In this document: positions 25,301-36,204 of the stretch, one piece after another | Position numbering within the stretch: the stretch's first letter is position 1 | Layout of the letters: each line of letters begins with the position of its first letter | Origin: Tetrahymena elliotti 4EA | Taxonomy: Eukaryota > Ciliophora > Oligohymenophorea > Hymenostomatida > Tetrahymenidae | Length of the DNA stretch: 64,000 nucleotides | Assembly (NCBI GenBank): GCA_000231825.2 | Contig: JH720306.1 | Span: forward strand, 291,784-355,783 | Direction: 5' to 3' | The notes under the pieces: model-generated | What the model was told of the DNA's origin: nothing | Database searches by the model: none | What the model saw: the letters and a program-made list of their open reading frames with translations, nothing else | Translations under genes and position numbers: made by a program

Positions 25301-27593
25301 ACAAATACAGATAGTTATACAATTTATCAAGGATATTACAAGTCTCTTTTTACTTTGCAGCCATTAGATAATTCTGTATTTTAAAGCTAATTTATTGTTA
25401 ACACAAGTCAGAAATTCTCTACTCTTTAATTCAAAAATTTCCCTTTGTTAGCCACTATTGCAGACCCCTATCAATCTTTCCAAATTGCAGGATTGTCTAA
25501 TTCTAACATAGGTATTATTTTGCTTTTTTGTTTCAAAAAATATCTTATGACACATTTCAATTTCAATATAAAATAAATTCTTAAAATATTATTAATTTAA
25601 ATATTCATTTAAGTTAATTTAGATTTTTTAGATAATTCTAATGCTATGAATAACGAAATAATCACATATTCATTCATACACTCCTTCATTTATTTATTCT
25701 TACCCATTTAAAACTCTTTCAGAATTAAAAAATAAGTTTTGATTTTTAGTTAAAATTATCTTTTATTCAAAAATGTCTAAAAAATTTTCAATCACTATCG
25801 ACCCATACATTCTTTCCTTCCTTCCTTCCATCCTTCTTTCATTTATTTATTTCTTCTTTCTCTTTTAAAACAAAAAATTCTTTTAGAATCGAAAAATAAG
25901 TTTAGATTTTTAAGTTAAAATGAATTTATTTGAAAAATAAAAAAAGGATTTTATAACATTGATTTTGTGAAAAGTTAAACTGATCAAGTGTATTAAAGAG
26001 TTCCAAGACTATCTTTAATTCTTTCAAACGAGCCATGCATTTTGTAGAATAAATTTAGCTAGATAGAAATAGTTTAGGGAGGTTAAATGACTATTTAAGT
26101 TGATTTAGATTAATGTGTTCCTTTAAATGATTTTTAGTTATAGGCTACTATTCTAGATCCAACATCTACTGGAAGTTTTACTTTTTAGGATGGAACTTTG
26201 GTAAATACTTCAAATGTTTTAGCAGGATAGACAAGAGTTTATTTCGAAATAAAATGCAATAGTAATGCAGCTCCAAGCTCAACTCTTTAATTACAGATAG
26301 CTATTTAAAATAGCTAATATTATAAATCCAATGCAAATAATATTGTATTGCAAGTAGCTAGTTCAAGCACTTAGGTTAGTACTCCTCAACCAGCAGCTAT
26401 TGTTATGAATCCTTAATCAGGAAATTCAATTTAAATTTAAGTAATTATTTATGAAATATAATATTAATATTTATCAAAAATATATAAAGGTTGGTTGCGA
26501 TTAGCCAGGTTATATTCTTTGGGTTGCAGGTCCATAAAGTCTTAGCTATGACATATTTGATTCTAACTATATGTTTAATACATTGATTACTTAGAAAAAC
26601 TATATCAGTTGCATGAATAGTAATAATGGCTATTGTTATGATTTCATTTTAATGAATTAATCTTCCATGCAATTTTAAGTAGAAATTCCTAATTTAGTTA
26701 GTAGATAGCTTTACTACTTTTAGTATTACTGCAGAAATTAAATTGGTATGTTTAGCAATTAAAGATCGTTTACATTTAGAGCATAAGACAATAAAGGAAG
26801 AGTAAATAAAATAGTAATTTAAGTCAATACAACTATTTCTAACACAACTTAAATACAATCTGTGTTATGTTTTACAAGTCAAAAAATTATTGCAAACTAT
26901 CTGAGAGTTATAGATTCAAATAATATCACTTGCTAAGATTTAACTTCATATCAAAAAACTATTTAAAATATACCAGACAAAAACTTTTTTATTTATGTAT
27001 TACCTAACTAGACAGTAAGTTTAGATTCAACAACTCAAAAAGTTCAAACTACTTTGTAAAGTCAGGCAGTCTATAATTCAATATTTAGCAACTTAGGAGC
27101 TACTATTATATCGTATAACTTATAAAGCTATGATGATTAAGTAGTCCCTACCTTTAGCTATAATTAATTTAAAAATGATTAAAATTCTCTCAGTATGTCA
27201 GTAGATTTTACAAGCTAAAACGGATATTTCATTGTGGGAATAATTACTATTTCTGAATCCTTGCCCCAGAAAGAATAGTTTTTAAATTCAGTTAATTATT
27301 TGAATTAGCCTTTAATTAAAATTCAGAAGTATTATATGCAAAAAAATCAGGCAACAGTCATTGAATTAAACTATAAAAATGCTCTGTAAGAAGGTAGATT
27401 GTATAATTGTCTCTTTTTAGCTATTCCTGACAATCCACAGTTTAAAACAGATTACTCTTCTACTTTATTCAATAAAACTTTTACAACCCCTTAAGTTACA
27501 GTGAAAGTCAATATAACAAATCAGACTGTCTATTCTAAGATTACAATTAGTTTCTATTCTATAACAATTCTATTAGCGCTACTCTTATTTTGA
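19390..27593 (+). CDS. Giant secreted/surface protein of unknown function, about 2350 residues
   Basis: Eleven exons join in phase: 19390-20974, 21033-21172, 21220-21407, 21467-21540, 21596-22591, 22639-22768, 22831-23669, about 23958-24178, 24230-25511, 25947-26440, 26490-27593. The acceptor near 23958 is the weakest call. The N-terminus reads as a signal peptide (basic start, then LILLQQILLLFQYISHA). The body is Ser/Thr/Asn/Gln-rich with strand-like alternation, scattered Cys and many N-x-S/T sites, typical of an extracellular beta-rich protein. The C-terminus ends in a hydrophobic tail (ITISFYSITILLALLLF) with no cytoplasmic residues, which fits a GPI-attachment signal or tail anchor. It lacks the regular CxxC repeats of ciliate immobilization antigens. 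No family recognised. Intron 25512-25946 is long and carries a repeat. Confidence 0.8.
25681..25930. repeat. Diverged direct repeat inside a 435-bp intron
   Basis: Within the intron 25512-25946 of the giant surface gene, about 25681-25760 and 25840-25930 share CTTTCATTTATTTATT-like tracts. Each is followed by AAACnnTTCnTTTAGAATnnAA, then AAATAAGTTTnGATTTTTAnG and TTAAAAT. Duplication within the intron would explain its length. Confidence 0.6.
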
Positions 27594-27649
27594 GCTTTAA
27601 ATATAATATTAATAATAAACTATTTTTTTATATCTTTTTATATATCAAT

Positions 27650-27976
27650 AAAATAAAACAGATTATTCTTCAACTATTTTAAACCAATTTCGAACAAAGT
27701 TTTTCATAACCTTACACCTTATAGTCAAAATCATTATTCGTAAATTTCTTTTTTATAATTTTTTGAGAATATTAATAAAATACACTTTTTTTGTTTATTT
27801 GTAAATATATATACTCAATAATTTAAAATAGATAATTCTTAGATTTTATTGAATGGAACTTTTAGAGATAGAAAATCTCTTTACCAATCTTTATTTTAAA
27901 ATTATTTATTTACTTCTCTTAAAGATATTTTATTAGTAGTATTTTTATTTTGAGCTTTAATATAAATTTGTAATAA
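27650..27976 (+). pseudogene. Two decayed copies of the 3' end of the giant surface gene
   Basis: The gene's last stretch (27441-27625: ACAGATTACTCTTCTACTTT, on to the stop context TTATTTTGAGCTTTAA and then AATAATAAAC) has two diverged echoes just downstream. One starts near 27658 (ACAGATTATTCTTCAACTAT, then AACCTTACACCTTATAGTC). The other starts near 27829 (ATAGATAATTCTTAGATTTT) and ends TTATTTTGAGCTTTAATATA at about 27956, including the same stop and 3'-flank words. Neither has the upstream coding body. They look like leftovers of tandem duplication of the terminal exon, or of a lost neighbouring paralog. Confidence 0.6.
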
Positions 27977-28243
27977 ACTTTATATTTCTTGTTTTTAATT
28001 TAGTACTAACTCCTATTCATAAATCCACAAAAACTTACATACCTAGTAATAATCTGAAACAATTGTAAAATATAGACTTAAATTAATCAAAAATTTGTAT
28101 CTTATACATAAAAAATATCAAAAAGCAAATACAATAATGTAAAAGAATTAAAATGCAAACCAAAAAATTTATTAAAAAACCATATTTATCTAATTAAATT
28201 GATAAAAAATTATATCACCAAAACATTATTATTTTATTGAACC

Positions 28244-28951
28244 ATGGAAGATATTACAGATACTAAAAAAAGAATAAAATAACTAAATAAAGTATCTACT
28301 TTGAACTATTTATTCATAATTGGATTTGCTTCTGCTTGGACAATTTTGCTATACAGCGAAGGATTTGAGGCTAAGATTATTTCAGATAGATTTTTATTTT
28401 TTATGAGTTTACTTTAATAAATCACTTACTGCTTAATGATATTTTTATATTTATTGGACTCTAATATTTTATTTGATTACCTTCGCTTCTTTCTCTTCTT
28501 TCTGGGAATACTAACTTTAACTGATTTAATACTATTTATTGTAACAATATGTGTTTAAGAAGATCCATTAAGTCAAAAATATGTATTCTCCTATGAAATT
28601 TTAGGATTTATGTTCCTTACATTTTTAACTATGTGGATATAATCAATCCTCTTGCCAAAAATTAGAGAGATTGAATATCGAATAGCTAATTATGAATTTA
28701 ATTTATTATTTTAAAATGCTTAGTAAAAGAAACAAGAAGGAATTTAGCAAAGATTATTAGAAATACAAAGTCTTGATTAAAGTTAAATAGACCTTATATA
28801 TGGAAACACTTGTACAATATGTAGTGAAGTATGTAATTTACAAGAAAAAGCTGTTTAACTCAAATGCCTACATATTTTTCATGGTAAGTGTATCTGTTAA
28901 TGGCTACTTGAAGAAAGCTGTTGCCCAAATTGTAGAGATGAAGTATTTTGA
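28244..28951 (+). CDS. Membrane RING-H2 protein (paralog 1 of 3), probable E3 ubiquitin ligase
   Basis: Single exon of 235 residues. A short charged N-terminus is followed by four hydrophobic segments (NYLFIIGFASAWTILLY; a second near 50-75; FFLFFLGILTLTDLILFIV; GFMFLTFLTMWI), a Gln-rich coiled linker and a C-terminal RING. The RING reads CTICSEVC, KCLHIFHGKC, QWLLEESCCPNCRD, which gives the C-x2-C / C-x-H / H-x2-C / C-x2-C ligands of a RING-H2. A C-terminal cytosolic RING on a membrane anchor is the usual layout of membrane E3 ligases; activity is inferred. Its closest relative is the next gene downstream. Confidence 0.87.
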
Positions 28952-29693
28952 GTTAAAATAAAAATAGATCAAATTTCAAAGTTAGAAAGTTATAATTAAA
29001 GATATGAATGTAATCAAATAAAAACAACACTATATCTAAATAATCTTTGAAATTTCAACAAATTAAATATTGTTAAAAACCTAAATTAAATTTTATAATA
29101 AAAACTTAACTCTTTGAAATATTTCAATATTCTCTTAATTTTATTTCAGCTTTATTTTAATAAGAATAACATTCTAATTTAATTTTCATTTAAAAATACC
29201 TAAAAAATATTCTTTTAAAAAATTAAATATACTTTTTTTTGTTGCCAACCAAAAAATAAAGAAAGTCTAATCTTTAAATTAATAAGAGAGTTTTTTAAAT
29301 TTAGATATAAGACATAAAACTACTAAAAAAATGCTCAAGAAGTATAAGTATATTTACATAAAATATTATTAATTCACTTTGTATACTTTAAATCCTAAAA
29401 TATCAATTCCTTCCCCCTATTTTTAAAACTCTAAGAAATAATTTTAATAAAAAATAGTTAATCAAACTCTTCTTGCACTTCGCATCACCACTCGACATGA
29501 GAAATTACAGTATATGAAATAATTGTAAATATATTGACTTAAATTAATCAAAAATAATAAAAAGCAAATTAAATAATGTAATCTAATTATAAATAAGTAA
29601 ACCAAAAATTTATTAAAATAAGATCTAATTTCTCTAATTAAATTGGTTAATCATAATATTACTAAAGACAGAATAATTTTATTGAGCCAAGCC
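28952..29693. other. Spacer within the RING duplication
   Basis: No gene. It comprises the 3' flank of RING paralog 1 and the duplicated 5' flank of paralog 2. Confidence 0.5.
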
Positions 29694-30434
29694 ATGGAAA
29701 TGATTTTTGATATGCAAGAAAGTTTGAAGAAGTTAAAAAAAGAATCTGATTTTAGGTTTTTATTAATATCTGCGTTTATTGCTATTTGGATATTCTTGGA
29801 AACAACTTAAGAATTCGAGGCTAAGATTATTACTGATGATTTTTTATAAAATATGAGTCTATCTTAATTTTTCATTTGCTGCCTAATTTAACTGATATTA
29901 TTATTGTCTAGGAGGAGAATGTTATGTTCAATTTTAATTAAATACCTTTCATATTTTCTTGGAATGCTAACATTAGCTGATTTAATACTATTTATTGTTA
30001 CTATATGCCTTTAAGAAGATCCATTTAGTTAATAATATTAATTATCCTATGCAATTTTAGGATTTATGTTCCTCACAGTTCTAACTATTTGGATATAGTC
30101 AGACCAAGAGTTAAAAATTATGGAGCTTCAATTAAGAATGGCTATTTAACAAAATGAAATGATCAGAAATTTATTAGATTAATTCATAATAACATAAAAT
30201 GCTGAATAATATCATCAATAAGAAATTTAGCAAAGAGTATAAAGAATACAAAGTGTTGATTAAAGTTAAATAGACCCTGTATATGGAAACACTTGTACAA
30301 TATGTAATGATGAATGTGATTTACAAGAAAAAGCTGTTTAGCTTAGATGTCTACATATTTTTCATGGCGATTGTATTCGTTAATGGTTACTTTAAAAAAG
30401 CTATTGCCCAAATTGTAGAGATTAAGTATTTTGA
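29694..30434 (+). CDS. Membrane RING-H2 protein (paralog 2 of 3), probable E3 ubiquitin ligase
   Basis: Single exon of 246 residues, clearly the sister of the gene at 28244. Shared stretches are EFEAKII near residue 40, LTLADLILFIVTIC, AILGFMFLTVLTIWIQ, and the whole region from SVDQSQIDPVYGNTCTIC to the end. RING ligands are intact: CTICNDEC, RCLHIFHGDC, YCPNCRD. The first hydrophobic stretch is shorter, and extra Gln/Glu residues lie before the RING. TAA replaces sense codons at several places where paralog 1 has CAA or Glu codons, as expected if TAA encodes Gln. It lies in segment B of the 1.4-kb tandem duplication, so its regulation is probably shared with paralog 1. Confidence 0.87.
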
Positions 30435-31507
30435 GTAAAAACTAATTATAGATCAAATTATGAAATTATAATTAAAAAACTAAAAATGAAATCAAATAAA
30501 AACTATATTTCAACAAATTAAATATTCATTTATTATCTAAATTTAATTTTATACTAAAAATCTAACTCTTTTAAAGTAATAATATTTCTGTATTAGCTGT
30601 ATTTGTATCATAATTTATTTCAATTCAATTTTTTGACAACAATAAAATTCTAATTTAATTGTCATTTTATTTTTAAAATTTCCAAATATCTTCTAAAAAA
30701 TATTTGTTTAAAATTCAATAAACTTTCTGTTGCCTACCAAAAAGAAAAGAAAGTCTTCTATAACAAATTTTATAGAATTATATGTATATTTAGATGATAT
30801 TCTACAAAATTTATTTGCATACTTTAAATCTTCTAATATAAATTGAATTCCATTATTTATCTTTAAACTCTAAAAATAATCTAAAAAAATAAAAAAATTA
30901 AGGTCTGAACTTATTTGGGGTCTTTGTTTTAAAAGATTTACAATTTATATTTTTTTATAAATTAACTTCGTCTTAATTTTATGATTAAAAGTAATAATAT
31001 TCTATGCATACTATCTAGTCAAATCTAAAAATAGAAAAATATATATTGAGTAAATTTATTTGTGTTACTCATTTTTTAGACTCTTAATTATACTATTATT
31101 TCCTTTTTGGATTTTTCTATTTGGTTTTTTTAAATCTATCTGTGCTATAAATTAAAAAATCCACTTTCAAAATAAATTTAAAAAAAATAATAACTCAAAC
31201 TGAATGAAATCATAAACAACATTTTATTATAATTAGTTTTTAAACAAAAAAGGTTAACCAATAAATTTAAACCATTTTTATTAAATTGGTTGAAATAAAT
31301 TCAAAAGAAATGATCTTTATTTGAAGTTTAATACTATAAAAAGTAGTATAGAATATTAAAAATCTTTGCTTAATTAATATAAGAATATTATAGAGGATTA
31401 GACTAAATAATATTAATATAGTTATTTATTAGTAGAAAATAGTTATAAACATAAAAACTCAAAGGAAATTTACTTAAGTAGGAGAGAAAGTATAAAAATT
31501 CTGAAAA
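30435..31507. other. AT-rich spacer
   Basis: The first ~450 bp are the duplicated 3' flank of RING paralog 2. The rest shows no supported feature. Confidence 0.5.
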
Positions 31508-32239
31508 ATGGATTACTTTTAATAGAATGAAAGGATAAAAAAACAAAAAACAGAATAATCGATTCATTTCTTCTTTACAGCTTTTAGTATTGGAGTGTGG
31601 GCATTTTACTATAATACATGCGATTTCAATGTTACTTTGTTTACAACCTACTTTCTTCCATATTTTTCAATTGGTTAAATTGCATTTGGATGTTTAGTTA
31701 TCTTCATATACCTCTTTACCAAAAGTAGACCAAGATATATAAAATTATATATTTTTCTCTCAGTTGTCTCTTTGATTCTGATATTATTAGGTTTTATAGT
31801 CATTTTAACTTTATGGATCATGCATTCTGATTTATTTTAAGGAGATGATCACTCAGCAAATTATTTGCTTTGTTCTGCATAATTAGTGCAATTATTTACT
31901 TATTTTTTAACATCAACCACCCAAAAAACTCTTAAGCTTATACTCTAAATGGAATTCTTTGAGTAATATGTTCATTTATTAATTTAACATAATCTATTGG
32001 ATGGTGGGGCTCATCATTAACCAGAACAAAAAAATATCAGAGTAAATAGTATGTATCATAGCTAAATGAATATGGTATTTGGAAATCAATGTACAATCTG
32101 TAATGAAGAAACTGATGTAGAATAAAAGGCTGTTTAGTTAGAATGCATGCACATATTCCATAGTGAATGTATTCGCAAATGGCTAGAGAACTCTAAAATA
32201 TGTCCTAACTGCAGAAGAGAAGTAGAAGAGTAGTCATGA
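31508..32239 (+). CDS. Membrane RING-H2 protein (paralog 3 of 3), probable E3 ubiquitin ligase
   Basis: Single exon of 243 residues with the same layout as the two upstream genes but more diverged. Hydrophobic segments are FFFTAFSIGVWAFYY, FLPYFSIGQIAFGCLVIFIY and YIFLSVVSLILILLGFIVILT. A coiled linker precedes a C-terminal RING: CTICNEETDV, ECMHIFHSEC, KWLENSKICPNCRR. All eight ligands are present. Its 5' flank does not match the flanks of paralogs 1 and 2, so it comes from an older duplication than the 1.4-kb unit. Confidence 0.87.
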
Positions 32240-33203
32240 TGAACTAAAATATAAAATTTTATAATTATATATACCAAATTCTCTTGAGAACATAAAGTTG
32301 TAAGCAATAATCTTTCAAACTATCTTATATTATTTAAAAATTAATATAAGATTGACCACTATTATTAAATACTATATAATACATTAACTTAATTTATAAA
32401 TTTATCAAAATGTTTACTTCAATCAAATTAGTGTTTTCCATGTTTGTTTGTTTGTTTATCTGTCTGTGTATCTCTTTATCAAATCTTAATAAAATCACCT
32501 TCGTTTAAAAAACAATCATATTATTCTAATCATACTATGTTGATAAAACAATTATTCTAAGATATTAAACTGTTGAAGTTATTTTAATATCTTTCTTGAG
32601 AACTTGTTAACTATTAATTATATCTCTTTTACATTTATGTTTTTATAAATCAGAATTTTGATTTAAAAATTCATAAAGTTTCTTTTAAATATGCATTTTA
32701 GTTTTGAACCAATTTTTCAAAAATTAAAAAATATTAAAATCAAAGAATACCAAATGTATTTTTTAGAAAAAAATAAGAAGATTTTTTAATAGGAATATAA
32801 AAAGATAATTACTAAATGGCTATCCAAATAAATTAATTTCTATAAGACTCTATTCAATATTCATACTTTTTTTATATGATAAACTCAGTACAATTTTGGA
32901 AAGAATACAAGATCCTAGTTACAGAAATATAATGAAACTTGGATATTAAAATTATTTAAATATTAGAATAAATGTTAAATTTTTAGGATTTTATAACATT
33001 TTTATGTGTTAATAACTTAGAATACTTTAGAAAACTTTTTATTTTTAGAGAAAAGATATTTTAATTGAAATTTTTTTATTGTTGTGTTTAATGTTTAAAA
33101 TTTTGAAATTTGTTAAAATAAGACTAAAATGTAGAAAATGATATTAAATCAAAGTAAACAAATTCAATTTATTAACTACAAAAGAAAATAATAACCAATT
33201 AAA
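32240..33203. other. AT-rich spacer
   Basis: About 960 bp without a supported gene. A TTTG tract occurs near 32445. Confidence 0.5.
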
Positions 33204-33470
33204 ATGAGTATTTAAGAATTATTTAGAAAAGGAAACTAGAATTATTAAATAGTTTAAATTAAAGTCTTGGAAGTATGTATGTATGAGTCTATCTAATCTA
33301 TGGATTTAAATATTTTAAAAATAATTCCTTCTGTCTTGGTATTATCATCGTTGGATATTATAGATTCAAAAATCATTCCCTATAAAAGTATAACCATAAG
33401 TAAAGAAAATTATCAAAAATAATAATTAAATAGCGAATTAAGTTTCTTAAAATATTCATTAATTGATTGA
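33204..33470 (+). CDS. Short open frame, 88 codons, uncertain
   Basis: ATG (after TTAAA) to TGA. The start is protein-like (MSIQELFRKGNQNYQIVQIK) and the middle has alternating hydrophobic residues (IIPSVLVLSSLDIIDSKIIP). No family recognised. It could be a small gene, or a 5' exon, since a donor-like GTATGT follows KVLE. A frame this short can arise by chance when only TGA stops. Confidence 0.3.
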
Positions 33471-33626
33471 TTGAGTCTTATTAACGATGAATTAATTAAT
33501 TTATGTTTGCTATAAAGAATAAATAATTTGTATATTTGTTATATAAATAAGTTATTAAAAACAAAAGTTAAAAGTAAAAACTATTATTAAAGTTGATTAG
33601 TTTAACATTTTATAATATCTAGAAAA

Positions 33627-35013
33627 ATGAAACAAAGATCTTAAAGTGCTACTGTTAAGCCAGCATGTAATTTATTTTTCTATTGGAGCAATCATGAAAT
33701 TATCTCCAAAAATTAAATCTACAAAATATTGAATCTAAGATGTAAATGATCATATAATTTAATATATATAGCTGAAATGACTGTAAGATAGATGTTTGAT
33801 GTTGCAACACGTAATCAAATATGGGGTATTGAAGGTTACGAAATATCTAGAAAATATGTTGATCCTTAGAAATAAGTAATTGCAGATTAAAACAATTTTA
33901 AAAATAAATAAAATACTTATCTTTGATTAGCAGTAGTTCTAAGTTGTAAGTTTTACATTTTAATATTTTTAAGATTAAAGATAGAGAATTTGCTGAGCTT
34001 AGAGACAAGAATAAGTTGCCAACAAAGAATAAAAATTATGTCACTAAGAGAGGACATTTCTATAATGATTTGGAGAAATAGTTCAAAGGTTATCCAGGAC
34101 CTAATAAATATAAGTTAGATTATGTTTGGGTTTCTTAAAATGATATTGAAAAAGGAAGAAAGAAACCTCATGATACTAAAAAGAATACATATATAGATAA
34201 CATTATTGATGAGTCTAAGAAAAGACCTGTACCTGGACCAGGAAAGTACAATATTGCAAAAACAGAAGAATAGATCAAAAAGGAAGTTTAAGATATGAAA
34301 ACCAAGAAAATAAAGTAAGATATTTATTATTTGTTAATAGATTTTTACTTAGTTATTTATGATTAATATTAATCACTTTTTATTATTATGATAAATTTAC
34401 TATTTTGATTAACTGAAAAGGTAAGGTGAAAGAGTTGATTTCCTTTGTGAATACTAATATGTAGCTAGTTAAACTCCAGGACCTGGTTAGTATAATGGAA
34501 GAGTAAATTTTTACTTTCTTTAATTTGACGATAAAGCTTAACAATTTTAATTAAAATATTATAATATTTAAAACAGCAAATCTAGCCTAAATTGTAAGCA
34601 AATAGAACTAAACCTGATGACTGGATTAACAAACATAAAGCAGAAGGTAAAAAGAGAATAAAATCTGCTTTCCCTGATGTTGGTACATATAAGCCTATTC
34701 TTTATAATACTTTCAGTAAAATTGAAGAGTTGAATTCTAAGTAAGGATCCAGACCTAAGAGTAACTATTTAGGAACAGCTGAGAGATTTGGAGGTTCTTC
34801 TAAAAAGGCAAAAACAACAGGAGCTCCTGGTCCTGGTTAATATCCTCTTATTGCAAATTGGCCAGGTATACCATTCTAAGTATATTTATTTTTAAACTTA
34901 GATTTAATAAAAAAAAAGGTAAGGAAGAAGGAAAAAAGAAAGATAGTAAAGCTAAAAATTGGATGTATAATATCACCAAAGGTACTTCAGAAGTAAGATC
35001 TATTTACTATTGA
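33627..35013 (+). CDS. Sperm-tail PG-rich (SHIPPO/STPG-type) repeat protein
   Basis: Exons 33627-33666, 33772-33875, 33974-34314, 34421-34502, 34577-34865 and 34919-35013 give 316 residues in one frame. The diagnostic PGPxxY repeats are all present: GYPGPNKYKLDY, RPVPGPGKYNIA, SQTPGPGQYNGR and GAPGPGQYPLIA, each in a basic Lys/Arg-rich context, plus a degenerate copy (FPDVGTYKP). This motif marks SHIPPO/STPG proteins, which bind microtubules; several are microtubule inner proteins of cilia. No membrane segment or enzyme domain is present. The gene is the first of three adjacent microtubule-related genes with PF20 and Misato. The motif call is firm; the exact axonemal site is inferred. Confidence 0.88.
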
Positions 35014-36204
35014 AGAAATTGGATAAGAAGTCTTTAAATAGTGCTTCTAATTAGTTAATTAATGTCAGTGGTTAATTAATTTGCTTTATCAAATAATATA
35101 AAATGATATTTCTATCCAAATAAATATCATCAAATTAATATTGTCAACATTTTTCATATTTTTATATTTTGTATTTGTTTTCCAATCAATTTTCTAAATT
35201 TTCATCTTGAACAATCTTCATTTAAAAGTCTTAACATTTCATTAAATTTAAAATTAAATATTTATCTTCAGACATATTAACAATTTTTAAGAACTATTAA
35301 GATTGTTGTGTTTTTTTAGAAAAAAATTTTTTTATAACATTAAAACATAAATTGATTTAATATAAAAAATACTATGTCAAAAAGTCTATGAATTAACAAG
35401 AATGAAAAAACAAGTAAATATTCAATGGGATTAATACTTTATCATATTTTTTAATTTTGAAAAGTGTTCATATTAAAGAGATATTTTAAAAAATCAATTT
35501 AAGAATTAATTTTAAAAGAATTGTAAGATCGTTTGAGATAGAAAAAAATATTTTTTATCTTGCTAAATATTAAAAGAAATGTATTGGTTAGTTATTCCAT
35601 AATTTTATGAGCTGTAAAAAAATTCTTTATTTTAAATTTTAAAACAAATTCAATTAAATTTCTATTTTTTTTGAAATTTTGAAATATTTATATATTTATC
35701 AAAAAATATATAAATTAGAAATAACTTTGTTTATATGAATTTTTGAGAATAGCTTTTGATAAAAAATTTCTTGTAAAACAAAAACATTTTTTTCATATTT
35801 TCCATTAATAAATATTCATCTATTTATCTATTTGAGATCTTCTTTAAAAAATCATTTGAATATTATTTTTTTGTTTATTTTCTCTATCAATTTTATCAGT
35901 ATCAAACATTTGTTTTAAAACTTTAAGGGTCTTACAAATATTTACTATCATTTTAAATTTTTAAATTAAAGGATAACATACATGGGATATTTATTTTGTT
36001 TTTGTAATAAAAGGCATTTATTAATGTTTGAAATTTTAAATTTAAAAATATTTATATTAATTATCTAATTTGTTTGTTTAGAATTTACCAAAGATACTTA
36101 TTACATAAAGTGCTATTAGGGGATTTAATTAAATATATAATTTTTCTAAACTTTAAAATTAGTCCGCAATTTATTAACTATTCTAAACGCAAAAGCAATA
36201 TTAA
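35014..36204. other. AT-rich spacer
   Basis: About 1.2 kb with no convincing coding frame or repeat. Confidence 0.5.

Larger units (their letters stand above)
28050..30890 (+). repeat. 1.4-kb tandem segmental duplication carrying a RING gene
   Basis: Segment A (about 28050-29455) and segment B (about 29515-30890) match in order through the 5' flank, the RING gene and the 3' flank. The flank match includes GACTTAAATTAATCAAAAAT, then AAAGCAAAT and ATTGAnCCATGG at the start codon. Downstream matches include TTTCAACAAATTAAATATT, TTGCCnACCAAAAA and AACTCTAAnAAATAAT. The unit thus included promoter and terminator regions. Confidence 0.75.
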
